Assembly: GCF_003194585.1 (NCBI RefSeq)
Contig: NZ_QHKZ01000001.1
Span: 906,678 to 970,677 of the forward strand
Reading direction: 5' to 3'
Length of the DNA stretch: 64,000 nucleotides
DNA from: Nocardioides daejeonensis
Lineage (GTDB): Bacteria; Actinomycetota; Actinomycetes; Propionibacteriales; Nocardioidaceae
Part shown: positions 24,919 to 33,985 of the stretch, in pieces
Position numbering within the stretch: the first letter of the stretch is position 1
How the letters are laid out: each line of letters opens with the position of its first letter
The notes under the pieces: model-generated
Told to the model about the DNA's origin: nothing
The model's input: only the letters and a program-made list of their open reading frames with translations
The model's database searches: none
Translations under genes and position numbers: made by a program

Positions 24919-25781
24919 GCGAGCGGAGCCTCCTGCTCCAACCGGGCACGCTGCTCGGCCACGTCGAAGTCAGCGATCGGCCAGGTCAGCTCCAGGCTGC
25001 GGAACGTCTCCAGCAGCAGCTGCGCGACCGCCAGGTCACGCAGCCACTTGCGGTCGCTCGGCACGATGTGCCACGGAGCGTGCGCGGTGTGCGTACGCTC
25101 GACCGCCACCTCGTAGGCCGCGCGGTAGTCGGACCAGCGGGCCCGCTCGTCGATGTCGCCGGGGTTGAACTTCCAGTGCTTGGACTCGTCGTCGAGCCGC
25201 GCCATCAGCCGTTCCCGCTGCTCCTCGGGTGAGATGTGCAGGAGGCACTTCACCACCACGACACCGTGGTCGGCCAGCTCCCTCTCGAAGCTCGTGATCG
25301 CCGTGTAGCGGCGCTCGATCTCCTCTGGCGGGGCCAGCTCGCGCACGCGACCGATCAGCACGTCCTCGTAGTGGGAGCGGTCGAAGACGCCCAGGTAGCC
25401 CGGACCCGGCACGCCCTTGCGGATCCGCCAGAGGAAGTCGTGGGCGAGCTCCTCGGGGGTCGGCGCCTTGAAGGAGGTGATGCGCACTCCCTGCGGGTCG
25501 ACGAGGCCGACAGCGTGCCGGATGACCCCGCCCTTGCCCGAGGTGTCCATCCCCTGCAGGACCAGCAGAATGCTGCGAGCCCCCGGGTCGCCGCGGTGCG
25601 CGAACAGCCGTTCCTGCAGATCGGCGAGCTCCTCCCCGATCTCCGCCAGCTCCTTGCCGGCATCGTCCTTGTCGCCCTCGAAGTCGAGCACGTCACGTGG
25701 GTCGAAGGCCGTCAGGTCGATCGGTCCGTTGGCCGGGCGGAGGCGATCACACAGGTCGTCGGCGAAAGGCATGGGCCCCAT
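24915..25781 (-). CDS. Polyphosphate kinase 2 family protein
   Basis: This 288-residue protein has the PPK2 core: Walker A GMDTSGKGGVIRH, lid region FKAPTPEELAHDFLWR, Walker B GVFDRSHYEDVLIGRV, and FERELADHGVVVVKCLLHIS. PPK2 enzymes use polyphosphate to phosphorylate nucleoside mono- or diphosphates. Subclass (AMP, ADP or GDP acceptor) cannot be set by eye. Its stop overlaps the HipA-like start by ATGA, linking a phosphate-transfer enzyme, a kinase fold and DUF3037 in one operon. Confidence 0.9.
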   Translation of the reverse strand: MGPMPFADDLCDRLRPANGPIDLTAFDPRDVLDFEGDKDDAGKELAEIGEELADLQERLFAHRGDPGARSILLVLQGMDTSGKGGVIRHAVGLVDPQGVRITSFKAPTPEELAHDFLWRIRKGVPGPGYLGVFDRSHYEDVLIGRVRELAPPEEIERRYTAITSFERELADHGVVVVKCLLHISPEEQRERLMARLDDESKHWKFNPGDIDERARWSDYRAAYEVAVERTHTAHAPWHIVPSDRKWLRDLAVAQLLLETFRSLELTWPIADFDVAEQRARLEQEAPLA

Positions 25782-25825
25782 GATCGCTCATCGCCGCCGA
25801 TGATCCGGGAAGCGCCATGCGCTGG

Positions 25826-26524
25826 TCACGCGAGGACCTGAGCGAACCTCAGCGTGCAGCCGACCACGGTCGCCACTGTGCCGTCGCTCTGCGGCTCGTC
25901 GAACCAGGTGCCCTCGCGGAAGCCCACCTTGGCCAGCGCTCGCAGCGACGCGCTGTTGCGGTGGTCGGGTGCCGCGAACGCTGTTTCGACATCCGGATGG
26001 CGGGCATGGGCCGCGAGCAGCCAGCTCCACAGCAACTGCGGCCCCAGGCCCCGGCCTACCCAGCTCGGCTCACCGATCGCGTAGTCGACACCGACCGCGT
26101 CCGGGTCGGGTGTCAGCACGGCGAAGTCGGGGTGGTCACGGAGGAGGTAGTCCTGGAGAAACCCGACAGAGCGTCCGTGCGCCTCAACGATCCAGAGCCG
26201 GGTGGGCGACTCCCCAGCGATCTCGGGCGCGTACTGCGCACGCACGCGATCGGCCGTCGGCTCGCCATCGGCCGCCCACCACCGCCGGACGTGCGCGTGC
26301 TGGCGCCAGCGCACCAGGTCGGGCAGGTCTCCCGGCGTCGCGGCGCGCAGGGTGACCTGCCAGTCGACCGCCGTCGTGAAGAGCGGTGGCTCGGCCGCAA
26401 GGTCGAGCGGGAAGACCGGACCCGGCCCGGCACGCTGGGCTGCCGACCGCCAGGACTCGCCCGGCACGACGTCGATCAGGGACGGCGCCACACCCGGTTG
26501 CGCCAGCCGGACCTGGCTGCTCAC
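25826..26524 (-). CDS. GNAT acetyltransferase, AAC(6')-like
   Basis: This 232-residue protein carries a GNAT domain from about residue 60: VTLRAATPGDLPDLVRW, YAIGEPSWVGRGLGPQLLWSWL as the acetyl-CoA loop, and FAAPDHRNSASLRALAKVGF. It resembles aminoglycoside 6'-N-acetyltransferases and siderophore acetylases. The substrate is unknown and resistance should not be assumed. The GTG at 26524 overlaps the recX stop (GTGA); ATG-start possibilities further upstream lie in the recX gene and are rejected. Confidence 0.8.
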   Translation of the reverse strand: MSSQVRLAQPGVAPSLIDVVPGESWRSAAQRAGPGPVFPLDLAAEPPLFTTAVDWQVTLRAATPGDLPDLVRWRQHAHVRRWWAADGEPTADRVRAQYAPEIAGESPTRLWIVEAHGRSVGFLQDYLLRDHPDFAVLTPDPDAVGVDYAIGEPSWVGRGLGPQLLWSWLLAAHARHPDVETAFAAPDHRNSASLRALAKVGFREGTWFDEPQSDGTVATVVGCTLRFAQVLA

Positions 26525-27276
26525 CAGTCCCGGGCCTCGAGCTCGGACTCGCCCGCCGAGGCCAGCTCCTCGCGAACGATGCGGAACACCAGACCCGACG
26601 GGTAGCCCTTGCGAGCCAGCATCCCGGCCAGTCGACGCGTCGCAACCTCCGGGCCGACGTTGCGCAACGAACGCAGCTTCTTGCGCACCAAGGCACGCGC
26701 CGCGGCCTCTTCGTCCGCGGGGTCGATCTCGTCGAGGGCCTCGCGGGCGACCTCGTCGTCGATGCCCTTGCGTCGCAGCTCCTGCGACAGTGCTCGGCGC
26801 GCCAACCCCTTTCCCGGCTGGCGAGAGGCGATCCACATCCGCGCGAAGGCGGAGTCGTCGACCAGTCCGACCTCCTCGAACCGGTCGAGCAGCCGGATCG
26901 CCACCTCGTCAGGGACTCCCCTGGCCGACAGCTTGTCGGAGAGCTCCTTGCGGCTGCGTGCCTGCCCGGTGAGCTGATCGAGCAGGATCTTCCGGGCGAC
27001 CGACTCAGGGTCGGCATCGGGGTCCATCGCGGCGTCGCGCGGCGGCGGTGTCGTGCGCCCGCCCCTCGCCCGCTGCCGGCGCTCGGAGCGCCGGCGTCCA
27101 CCCGGACGACCCCGGCCGGAGGCATCGTCCGGAACTGCTCGGTCGCCCGCCCAGGCAGCGACGCCCAGCGAGACGTCGCCAGCCCAGTCCGGGACCGTCG
27201 TCTCTCCCGTCACTCCCGCCCAGTCGGGCGCCGGTCCGACACCGTCGGACCGGCTGCCGGAGCCGGTCGCGCTCAT
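26521..27276 (-). CDS. recX: RecA regulator RecX
   Basis: This 251-residue protein has the three-helix RecX repeats. The first is ARKILLDQLTGQARSRKELSDKL, the second LVDDSAFARMWIASRQPGKG with LARRALSQELRRKGI, and the third VRKKLRSLRNVGPEVATRRL. RecX binds RecA filaments and limits their growth. The N-terminal 90 residues are a low-complexity, arginine- and proline-rich extension not found in short RecX proteins. ATG 27276 is four bases past the recA stop, the usual recA-recX operon. Its end is coupled to the GNAT gene. Confidence 0.93.
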   Translation of the reverse strand: MSATGSGSRSDGVGPAPDWAGVTGETTVPDWAGDVSLGVAAWAGDRAVPDDASGRGRPGGRRRSERRQRARGGRTTPPPRDAAMDPDADPESVARKILLDQLTGQARSRKELSDKLSARGVPDEVAIRLLDRFEEVGLVDDSAFARMWIASRQPGKGLARRALSQELRRKGIDDEVAREALDEIDPADEEAAARALVRKKLRSLRNVGPEVATRRLAGMLARKGYPSGLVFRIVREELASAGESELEARDW

Positions 27277-27280
27277 CGGA

Positions 27281-28315
27281 TCAGAAGTCGATGTTGACCG
27301 GCTCGGCCGGCTCGTCGACGGTCGGCGTGACGCCGAGCTTCTCCAGGATCCGCTTCTCCAGCTCGTTGGCCAGGTCGGGGTTGTCGCGCAGGAAGTTGCG
27401 GGCGTTCTCCTTGCCCTGGCCGAGCTGGTCACCTTCGTAGGTGTACCAAGCGCCGGCCTTGCGCACCAGGCCCGCCTCCACACCGACGTCGATCAGACCG
27501 CCCTCGCGACTGATCCCCTTGCCGTACATGATGTCGAACTCGGCCTGCTTGAACGGCGGCGCGACCTTGTTCTTCACGACCTTGACCCGAGTCCGGTTGC
27601 CGACCATGTCGGTGCCGTCCTTGAGTGTCTCGATGCGCCGCACGTCGAGGCGCACGGACGAGTAGAACTTGAGCGCTCGACCACCGGTCGTGGTCTCGGG
27701 CGAGCCGAACATCACGCCGATCTTCTCGCGCAGCTGGTTGATGAAGATGGCGGTGGTGCCGGCGTTGTTGAGAGCACCCGTCATCTTGCGGAGCGCCTGG
27801 CTCATCAACCGCGCCTGCAGACCCACGTGCGAGTCACCCATCTCGCCCTCGATCTCAGCGCGCGGCACGAGCGCAGCCACCGAGTCGATGACGATCAGAT
27901 CGAGCGCACCGGAGCGGATCAGCATGTCGGCGATCTCCAGCGCCTGCTCACCCGAGTCCGGCTGCGAGACGAGCAGAGCGTCGGTGTCGACCCCCAGCGC
28001 TCGCGCGTACTCGGGGTCGAGTGCGTGTTCGGCGTCGATGAACGCCACGATCCCGCCGGCCCGCTGGGCACTCGCCACGGCGTGCAGCGCGACCGTCGTC
28101 TTACCAGAGGACTCCGGTCCGTAGATCTCCACCACACGGCCACGGGGCAGGCCGCCGAGGCCCAGCGCCACGTCGAGGGCGATCGATCCGGTGGGGATCA
28201 CCTCCAGGGGTGCGCGGCTCTCGTCGCCCAGACGCATCACCGAACCCTTGCCGAACTGCTTCTCGATATTCGCCAGCGCGGCGTCAAGCGCCTTGTCGCG
28301 GTCTCCAGCTGCCAT
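27281..28315 (-). CDS. recA: Recombinase RecA
   Basis: This 344-residue protein is canonical RecA. It contains LALGL-like [19 protein letters not shown], Walker [34 protein letters not shown] (Walker B and loop L1), and the L2 region [20 protein letters not shown]. It forms filaments on single-stranded DNA for strand exchange and triggers LexA self-cleavage. A LexA box lies 136 bp upstream, so it is very probably SOS-induced. No intein is present. Confidence 0.97.
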   Translation of the reverse strand: MAAGDRDKALDAALANIEKQFGKGSVMRLGDESRAPLEVIPTGSIALDVALGLGGLPRGRVVEIYGPESSGKTTVALHAVASAQRAGGIVAFIDAEHALDPEYARALGVDTDALLVSQPDSGEQALEIADMLIRSGALDLIVIDSVAALVPRAEIEGEMGDSHVGLQARLMSQALRKMTGALNNAGTTAIFINQLREKIGVMFGSPETTTGGRALKFYSSVRLDVRRIETLKDGTDMVGNRTRVKVVKNKVAPPFKQAEFDIMYGKGISREGGLIDVGVEAGLVRKAGAWYTYEGDQLGQGKENARNFLRDNPDLANELEKRILEKLGVTPTVDEPAEPVNIDF

Positions 28316-28450
28316 GATGCGTCCTTCGTCTCGTGTCGTGGGCCAGGTACATCGGCGACGCTAGACCGAACCACCGACACTCCCTGATCAGGAGAGTCGC
28401 AGCCTGTGGATAACTTCCGGTCGGCGTCGTACCTGTGAGCAGCACACTAC

Positions 28451-28464
28451 CGAACACGTGTTCG
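28451..28464. promoter_or_regulatory. LexA (SOS) box of recA
   Basis: CGAACACGTGTTCG is a perfect palindrome matching the actinobacterial SOS consensus CGAACNNNNGTTCG. It lies 136 bp upstream of the recA start on the minus strand and about 70 bp beyond the DUF3046 stop. Confidence 0.85.
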
Positions 28465-28532
28465 ATCCGAGGCTTCGACACGGCGTGTCGCCGCGGAAGA
28501 TGCCGAGCCCCGAGCCGAACCTGGGCCTGTGG

Positions 28533-28727
28533 TCACCGCCAGCTGTCGGGCAGCTCCAGGTGACGGCGTACGGCGGCCCACACCTGCTTGGGGCTCTCCC
28601 CCGCCGCGAACGCCTCCTCGACGGTGCGCGAGCCCAGCTCTGTAATGCTCTGCCGGTCCGCCCAGCTGCGCGCGTATCCAGCGCCGAGCGCCTGCTCCAT
28701 CAACGCCCAGAACTCCGTGTGCCTCAT
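28533..28727 (-). CDS. DUF3046 protein
   Basis: This 64-residue protein matches DUF3046: it starts MRHTEFWALMEQALG and contains YARSWADRQSI, TVEEAFAAGESPKQVW and the C-terminal HLELPDSWR. It is a small helical protein of unknown function, typically encoded just before recA in actinobacteria. ATG 28727 overlaps the DinB-like stop by ATGA. A longer frame upstream lies in the DinB-like gene and is not used. Confidence 0.9.
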   Translation of the reverse strand: MRHTEFWALMEQALGAGYARSWADRQSITELGSRTVEEAFAAGESPKQVWAAVRRHLELPDSWR

Positions 28728-29236
28728 GCGCCGACGTCCCCGAGGTGGTGCACCACGTCGTGCAGGTGGTAGCGGCCGATCGTCTCGACCGTGAAGGCAC
28801 TGCCGTTCGAGCGGAGACCGGTGCGCTGCAGCTGCCCGATCCGCACGCCCGCGTAGATACCGGCGCACTCCCCTGCGGCCTCGATCAGCGCGACCTCGAC
28901 GTCCACGGGATCCTGGCGCGCGTAGTCACCTTCGATCGCCGCGACATCCTGGTCCCAGTTCGCGAAGGTCGGCGCCTCGTCCCTGAGCATCGAGCTCACC
29001 CGCTCGGCGAAGATGCGGTGCACGTCGCGCACGTGCGCGGCGTACTCCAGCGGCGACCACACGTCCGCGGCCGGCCGGCGTCGTACGTCGTCACCCCGGA
29101 GAACGGTCGACCAGCGCAGCGTCGTGGCCCGGAGCAGCTCCGGCAGGTCCGCGACCGCAAGCGCAGCAGCGTCGAAGCCGCAGTCGGGGCAGGCGCGCTC
29201 GACCACCCAGGTCCAGTCCTTGGTATCGGGGGTCAT
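28724..29236 (-). CDS. DinB-like family protein
   Basis: This 170-residue protein looks like a DinB/DUF664-type four-helix protein. WSPLEYAAHVRDVHRIFAERV carries a helix His and YHLHDVVHHLGDV a second His pair, which would bind a metal. The N-terminus has DWTWVVERACPDCGFDA, a two-cysteine element. Members act as thiol-dependent transferases or in stress responses; the substrate is unknown. ATG 29236 is chosen over in-frame upstream codons because the WTWV-CPDCGFD start is the family norm. Confidence 0.82.
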   Translation of the reverse strand: MTPDTKDWTWVVERACPDCGFDAAALAVADLPELLRATTLRWSTVLRGDDVRRRPAADVWSPLEYAAHVRDVHRIFAERVSSMLRDEAPTFANWDQDVAAIEGDYARQDPVDVEVALIEAAGECAGIYAGVRIGQLQRTGLRSNGSAFTVETIGRYHLHDVVHHLGDVGA

Positions 29237-29291
29237 GCCCCCATTGAACCGCGCTGCGCCAGCGCCCCCGGCACAGGCCTCGGCGAAGCCC

Positions 29292-30911
29292 TCAGGCCAG
29301 ACCCAGCGCTTGGGCCGACTCCTCACGCATCTGCACCTTGCGGATCTTGCCGGTCACGGTCATCGGGAACTCCTCCACCACCATGACGTAGCGCGGGATC
29401 TTGAAGTGCGCGAGCTTGCCGGTCGCGAAGGCACGCACCGCCGCCGCATCCAAGGGATCGGCGCCTGCGCGTAGCTTCACCCAGGCGCACAGCTCCTCGC
29501 CGTACTTCTCGTCGGGCACCCCGATCACCTGCACGTCCTCGATGTCGGGGTGGGTGTAGAGGAACTCCTCGATCTCGCGCGGGTAGATGTTCTCACCGCC
29601 ACGGATCACCATGTCCTTGATCCGGCCGACGATGTTGGCGTAGCCGTCCTCGCGCATCACTGCCAGGTCACCGGTGTGCATCCAGCCGTCGGCGTCGATC
29701 GCCTCGGCGGTCTTCTCGGAGTCCTCCCAGTAGCCGAGCATCACCGAGTAGCCGCGGGTGCAGAACTCGCCGGTCTCACCTCGCGGCACGGTCTCGCCGG
29801 TGACCGGGTCGACGACCTTGATCTCCACGTGCGGGTGCACGCGGCCGATGCTGGCGGTGCGGCGCTCCAGATCGTCGTCGCGGCGGGTCTGGCACGAGAC
29901 GGGAGATGTCTCGGTCATGCCGTAGGCGATGCCGACCTCGGCCATGTGCATGTCGTTGATGCAGCGCTTCATGACCTCGACAGGGCAGATCGAGCCGGCC
30001 ATGATGCCGGTGCGCAGCGTGCTCAGATCGTGGTCGGCGAAGGTCGGATGGTTCTGCATGGCGATGAACATCGTCGGCACGCCGTAGACCGCCGAGCACC
30101 GCTCGTCGGCGATCGCCCGCAGCGTCAGCTCAGGGTCGAACCCCGGGGCGGGGATCACCATGGTGGCTCCGTGCGAGGTGCAGCCCAGGTTGGCCATCAC
30201 CATGCCGAAGCAGTGATAGAAGGGCACCGGGATGCAGAGCCGGTCGGCCTCGGTGAAGCCGATCAGCTCGGTGGTGAAGTAGCCGTTGTTGAGGATGTTG
30301 CGGTGACTGAGCGTTGCGCCTTTCGGGTAGCCCGTCGTGCCCGAGGTGTATTGGATGTTGATCGGGTCGCCAGGCGCGAGCCCGTCCATCCGGGCGCGCA
30401 ACTGGTCCTCGGTGACCCCCTCGCCGTCGTCGAGCAGACCCTGCCAGGACGCCTCGTCGTCGAGGTAGACGACCCGCTCGATCGTCGGGCACTCCTGCGC
30501 CGTCGCCGCGATCATCCCCGCATAGTCGGACTCCTTGAAGCGGGTCGCGGCGACCACCATGCTGAGCCCGGACTGGTTGGCGGCGTAGGCGAACTCATGC
30601 GTGCGGTAGGCCGGGTTGACGTTCACCAGGATCGCGCCGACCTTCGCCGCGGCGTACTGCGTCAGCGTCCACGCCGCGCAGTTCGGGGCCCAGATGCCGA
30701 TCCGATCGCCGACCGCCACGCCGGCACCGATGAGGCCGCGCGCGAGCGCGTTGACGTCACGGTCGAACTCGCGCCAGGTCCAGCGTCGTCCCGATGCCAC
30801 CTCGACGAGAGCCTCGCGGTCCGCATGCGCGGCCACGGTGCGCTCCAGGTTCGCCCCGATCGTCTCCTCCAGCAGCGCCGGAGATGTCTCACCCTGTGCG
30901 TAGGACTCCAT
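29292..30911 (-). CDS. Acyl-CoA synthetase (AMP-dependent)
   Basis: This 539-residue protein activates a carboxylic acid through an acyl-adenylate to the CoA thioester. The P-loop-like [18 protein letters not shown], the [12 protein letters not shown] motif, the hinge [23 protein letters not shown] and the C-terminal catalytic lysine region [11 protein letters not shown] are all present. Length and motifs suggest a medium- or long-chain fatty acid ligase such as mycobacterial FadD35. It is monocistronic and diverges from the amidohydrolase gene across 112 bp. Confidence 0.92.
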   Translation of the reverse strand: MESYAQGETSPALLEETIGANLERTVAAHADREALVEVASGRRWTWREFDRDVNALARGLIGAGVAVGDRIGIWAPNCAAWTLTQYAAAKVGAILVNVNPAYRTHEFAYAANQSGLSMVVAATRFKESDYAGMIAATAQECPTIERVVYLDDEASWQGLLDDGEGVTEDQLRARMDGLAPGDPINIQYTSGTTGYPKGATLSHRNILNNGYFTTELIGFTEADRLCIPVPFYHCFGMVMANLGCTSHGATMVIPAPGFDPELTLRAIADERCSAVYGVPTMFIAMQNHPTFADHDLSTLRTGIMAGSICPVEVMKRCINDMHMAEVGIAYGMTETSPVSCQTRRDDDLERRTASIGRVHPHVEIKVVDPVTGETVPRGETGEFCTRGYSVMLGYWEDSEKTAEAIDADGWMHTGDLAVMREDGYANIVGRIKDMVIRGGENIYPREIEEFLYTHPDIEDVQVIGVPDEKYGEELCAWVKLRAGADPLDAAAVRAFATGKLAHFKIPRYVMVVEEFPMTVTGKIRKVQMREESAQALGLA

Positions 30912-31023
30912 GAGGGCACGTTACCCATGTCACACCCGGCGCGGCAGGGGCGGACCCGCCCGACCGGCCCGGCCCTGCGTGCGTCGGTTGGCCCACGAGC
31001 CCACGAACAGTGAGACTGACGCC

Positions 31024-32505
31024 GTGCAGCGCGCCCTGATCATCCGTCGGACCCGCCTCGTCGACCTCTCCGGGCCGGCCGCGACCGGCGCCGAGCCGGT
31101 CGACGTGCGCGTGGTCGGCGACCGGATCGAGGCCGTCGCCCCGGAGCTGCCCGCCGATGGCGCCACCGAGTACGACGCCGAGGGACGCTGGCTCGCCCCT
31201 GGGCTGTGGGACCAGCACGTCCATCTCGGCCAGTGGGCCGCGGCGCGGCGGCGCCTCGACGTGGGAGAGGTCGACTCGCCCGAGGCACTGCTGGCCCTGG
31301 TCGGGCGCCAGGTCGCCGACCAGCCCGGGCGTCCGGTGGTGAGCTGGGGCCACCGTGCGGGCGCCTGGCGCAAGGTGGGCGTCCGCGAGCTCGACGCCGT
31401 CACCGGCAGCACGCCGACCGTCCTGATCTCCGGTGACGGCCACCAAGCCTGGCTGAACTCGGCCGGCCTGGCGCTTCTCGAACTCCCCTGGCGCGACGAC
31501 GTGGTGCGCGAGGACGAGTGGTTCTCCGCCTTCGACCTGTTCGAGACGAGAGTCACCGGGCGGGCGGACGCCGCCGACTACCACGCCGCGCAGGAGGCCG
31601 CGGCACGGCGCGGGGTGGTCGGTCTGGTCGACTTCGAGTTCACCGGCGGGCCGCACGAGTGGCCCGCACGCCATGCGGCTGGGGGTTGCCTGCTACGGAT
31701 CCGCGCGGCGACCTACGCCGAAGGGCTGGAGCGCGTGCTGGACGCCGGGCTCCGGACCGGGGACGTCATCCCCGAGACCGGCGGCCTGGTGACGATGGGC
31801 CCGCTCAAGGTCATCGGGGACGGTTCACTCAACACCCGGACCGCCTGGTGCGGCGCGCACTACGCCGGCATGCCCGGTCATCACGGCGCGCCCAATCTCG
31901 AGCCTGCCGCCCTGGCCGACCTGATCGGACGCGCCACGGCGGGCGGGCTCGAGGTGGCGGTGCATGCCATCGGCGATGCCGCTGCCGCCGCCACCCTGGC
32001 TGGCCTCGCTGCGCACGGAGCCCGCGGCTCGATCGAGCACGCGCAGCTCCTTCCCCCCGCGCTGATCGCCGAGCTCTCCCGGCTCGGCGTCGTCGCCAGC
32101 GTGCAGCCGGCGCATCTCCTGGACGACCGGGACCTCACCGAGGCGCTCTGGCCGGGCCGGGGCCAGGACTGCTTTCCCTTCCGCTCGCTCCTCGATGCCG
32201 GAGTGACGCTACGACTCGGCTCCGACGCGCCGGTCGCACCGCTCGACCCGTGGCTGGCCATGGCGGCCGCCGTGCACCGAAGCGGCGACGAACGCCCACC
32301 CTGGCACGGTGAGCAGGCCCTCACGCCGCGCGAGGCGCTCGCCGCCTCCACTGACGGTCAGGGAACACCGCGTGCCGGAGCGCGCGCCGACCTGATGCTC
32401 CTCGACCGTGATCCGCTCGCACCGACCTCCGACTCCGCCACCGCGGCGGCGCTGCTCCGGGCGACCGAGGTCGAGGCGACCTGGATCGCCGGGGTGCGGG
32501 TCTGA
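31024..32505 (+). CDS. Amidohydrolase, YtcJ-like
   Basis: This 493-residue protein has the metal-dependent amidohydrolase layout. WLAPGLWDQHVHLGQW gives the HxH after strand 1, LKVIGDGSLNTRTAW follows, VAVHAIGDAA supplies a metal-ligand His, SIEHAQLLPP the next, and LRLGSDAPVAPLDPW the final Asp. YtcJ-type enzymes hydrolyse amides or imidates of unknown identity. GTG 31024 starts close to the first strand; a longer in-frame stretch is arginine- and proline-rich and unlikely to be coding. Confidence 0.88.
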   Translation: MQRALIIRRTRLVDLSGPAATGAEPVDVRVVGDRIEAVAPELPADGATEYDAEGRWLAPGLWDQHVHLGQWAAARRRLDVGEVDSPEALLALVGRQVADQPGRPVVSWGHRAGAWRKVGVRELDAVTGSTPTVLISGDGHQAWLNSAGLALLELPWRDDVVREDEWFSAFDLFETRVTGRADAADYHAAQEAAARRGVVGLVDFEFTGGPHEWPARHAAGGCLLRIRAATYAEGLERVLDAGLRTGDVIPETGGLVTMGPLKVIGDGSLNTRTAWCGAHYAGMPGHHGAPNLEPAALADLIGRATAGGLEVAVHAIGDAAAAATLAGLAAHGARGSIEHAQLLPPALIAELSRLGVVASVQPAHLLDDRDLTEALWPGRGQDCFPFRSLLDAGVTLRLGSDAPVAPLDPWLAMAAAVHRSGDERPPWHGEQALTPREALAASTDGQGTPRAGARADLMLLDRDPLAPTSDSATAAALLRATEVEATWIAGVRV

Positions 32506-32536
32506 CTCGACGGCGACGTACGCGTGGCGCTCCCGA

Positions 32537-33985
32537 TCAGCGACGGAGATGGCGCAGGGCTGAGTTCGCGGCGTGGAAGCCGCCCATCCCGTGCACGCCG
32601 GCGCCGGGTGGGGTGGCCGAGGAGCAGAGGTAGGCGCGGACCCGGTCGGCGCCGCTCCCGGCGCTGCCCAGCGTGTAGGGGTCGAGCGCGATACGAGGTC
32701 GGAAGAGGATCTGACGGGCATGGTTGGCGCCCGTGGCGATGTCGCCGCCGACATAGTTCTCGTTGTGCTGTTCCAGCCCCGCCGGGTCACGCGGCGCCAC
32801 AGCGACGAGGCGCTCGCGGAAGCCGGGAGCGAACCGCTCGATCTGACTCAGGATCGCCTCCGTGGCATCGCCCGCATAGCCGTGCGGCACGTGTGCGTAG
32901 GCGTAGATCGGGTTCACGCCACCGGCAGAGCGAGACGGGTCGACCAGGTACTGCTGACCGAGCAGCACGAAGGGACGCTCCGGCATCTCGCCGCGGACGA
33001 CCCGGCCCTCGGTGGCCACCATCTCCTCGGCCGTGCCGCCCAGGTGAAGCGTCCCGGCCCGGGCGCAGTCGGGGTTGCGCCACGGGATGTCGCCCTCGAT
33101 CGCGATGTCCAGCTTGTAGGCGGCAGGTCCGTACCGATAGCGCCCCAGGGCCCGCCGTATGCCGCCAGGCAGGGTCGGCAGGATCCGCAGCGCCGCCGTG
33201 GGCGAGGTGTCGAGCATGAGGATGTCGGGCACGCCGTCGGCATAGGCGGCGACGTCCGCCAAGGAGTCGACGCGCACCCCGGTGTGCACCACCCCGCCGT
33301 GCGCGGCGAGGACCGCCAGCAGCGCCCGGGTGATCGACTCCGACCCGCCCTCGGCGACCGGCCATCCGACGGCATGGGCGGTCGTGGTCAGCATCATCCC
33401 GACCGACCCGCTGAAGGGCGTGTCGAGCCGGCTGAAGGCGTGCGCCGCCACTCCGGTGAGCAGGGCCTTGGCCGGCTCGTCGGAGAAGCGCCGGGCCAGC
33501 AGCGTCGCCGGCTGCATCGCGTTGAGTCCGAAGCGGCCGAGGGTGATCGGATGCCGCGGCAGGTGGGCCACCGGCTGGAAGACCTCGCCGATCAAGTCGT
33601 CGAAGTTGCGCAGCGCGGGCGCGAAGAGACGGCGCCACCTGCGGGCATCGGCGCCGAGAGAAGTGTCCGTCAGGCCGAGGTCCCGAGCCGCGAGCCCCGC
33701 CCGACCGTCGTCCAGCGGGTGGGCGAGATCCACCTCCGGCCAGAGCCACCGCAGTCCGTGTCGCTCCAGTTCGAGCGATCGGAAGTACGGTGACGCCACG
33801 CCGGTCGGGTGGAAGGCAGCGCAGTCGTCGTGGAGCAGCCCCGGCAGGGTCAGCTCGCTGGTCCGGGTGCCACCCCCTGGGCGCTCCTGGGCCTCCAGCA
33901 CCACCACCCGAACGCCCGAGGTGGCGAGACGGATGGCGGCGGCGAGGCCGTTGGGGCCGCTGCCGACGACGACTGCTGTGGTCAC
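32537..33985 (-). CDS. FAD-dependent oxidoreductase, phytoene-desaturase type
   Basis: This 482-residue protein opens with the FAD dinucleotide motif VVVGSGPNGLAAAIRLATSG and LEAQERPGGGTRT, the start seen in carotenoid desaturase-like NAD(P)/FAD oxidoreductases. The C-terminal GAGVHGMGGFHAANSALRHL is the family's second FAD contact. The reaction is unknown; it need not be carotenoid synthesis, since no crt genes lie nearby. GTG 33985 overlaps the DUF3556 stop (GTGA), so it is the last gene of the ligase-DUF3556-oxidoreductase operon. Confidence 0.87.
   Translation of the reverse strand: MTTAVVVGSGPNGLAAAIRLATSGVRVVVLEAQERPGGGTRTSELTLPGLLHDDCAAFHPTGVASPYFRSLELERHGLRWLWPEVDLAHPLDDGRAGLAARDLGLTDTSLGADARRWRRLFAPALRNFDDLIGEVFQPVAHLPRHPITLGRFGLNAMQPATLLARRFSDEPAKALLTGVAAHAFSRLDTPFSGSVGMMLTTTAHAVGWPVAEGGSESITRALLAVLAAHGGVVHTGVRVDSLADVAAYADGVPDILMLDTSPTAALRILPTLPGGIRRALGRYRYGPAAYKLDIAIEGDIPWRNPDCARAGTLHLGGTAEEMVATEGRVVRGEMPERPFVLLGQQYLVDPSRSAGGVNPIYAYAHVPHGYAGDATEAILSQIERFAPGFRERLVAVAPRDPAGLEQHNENYVGGDIATGANHARQILFRPRIALDPYTLGSAGSGADRVRAYLCSSATPPGAGVHGMGGFHAANSALRHLRR

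Noticed and set aside
25826..26524. Aminoglycoside resistance acetyltransferase
   Set aside because: Only general GNAT motifs and AAC(6')-like order are visible; the recX-linked position suggests a chromosomal gene of unknown substrate.
28405..28413. A DnaA-box-like TGTGGATAA between recA and DUF3046
   Set aside because: It is a single copy without an AT-rich region or oriC genes, so it is probably chance.
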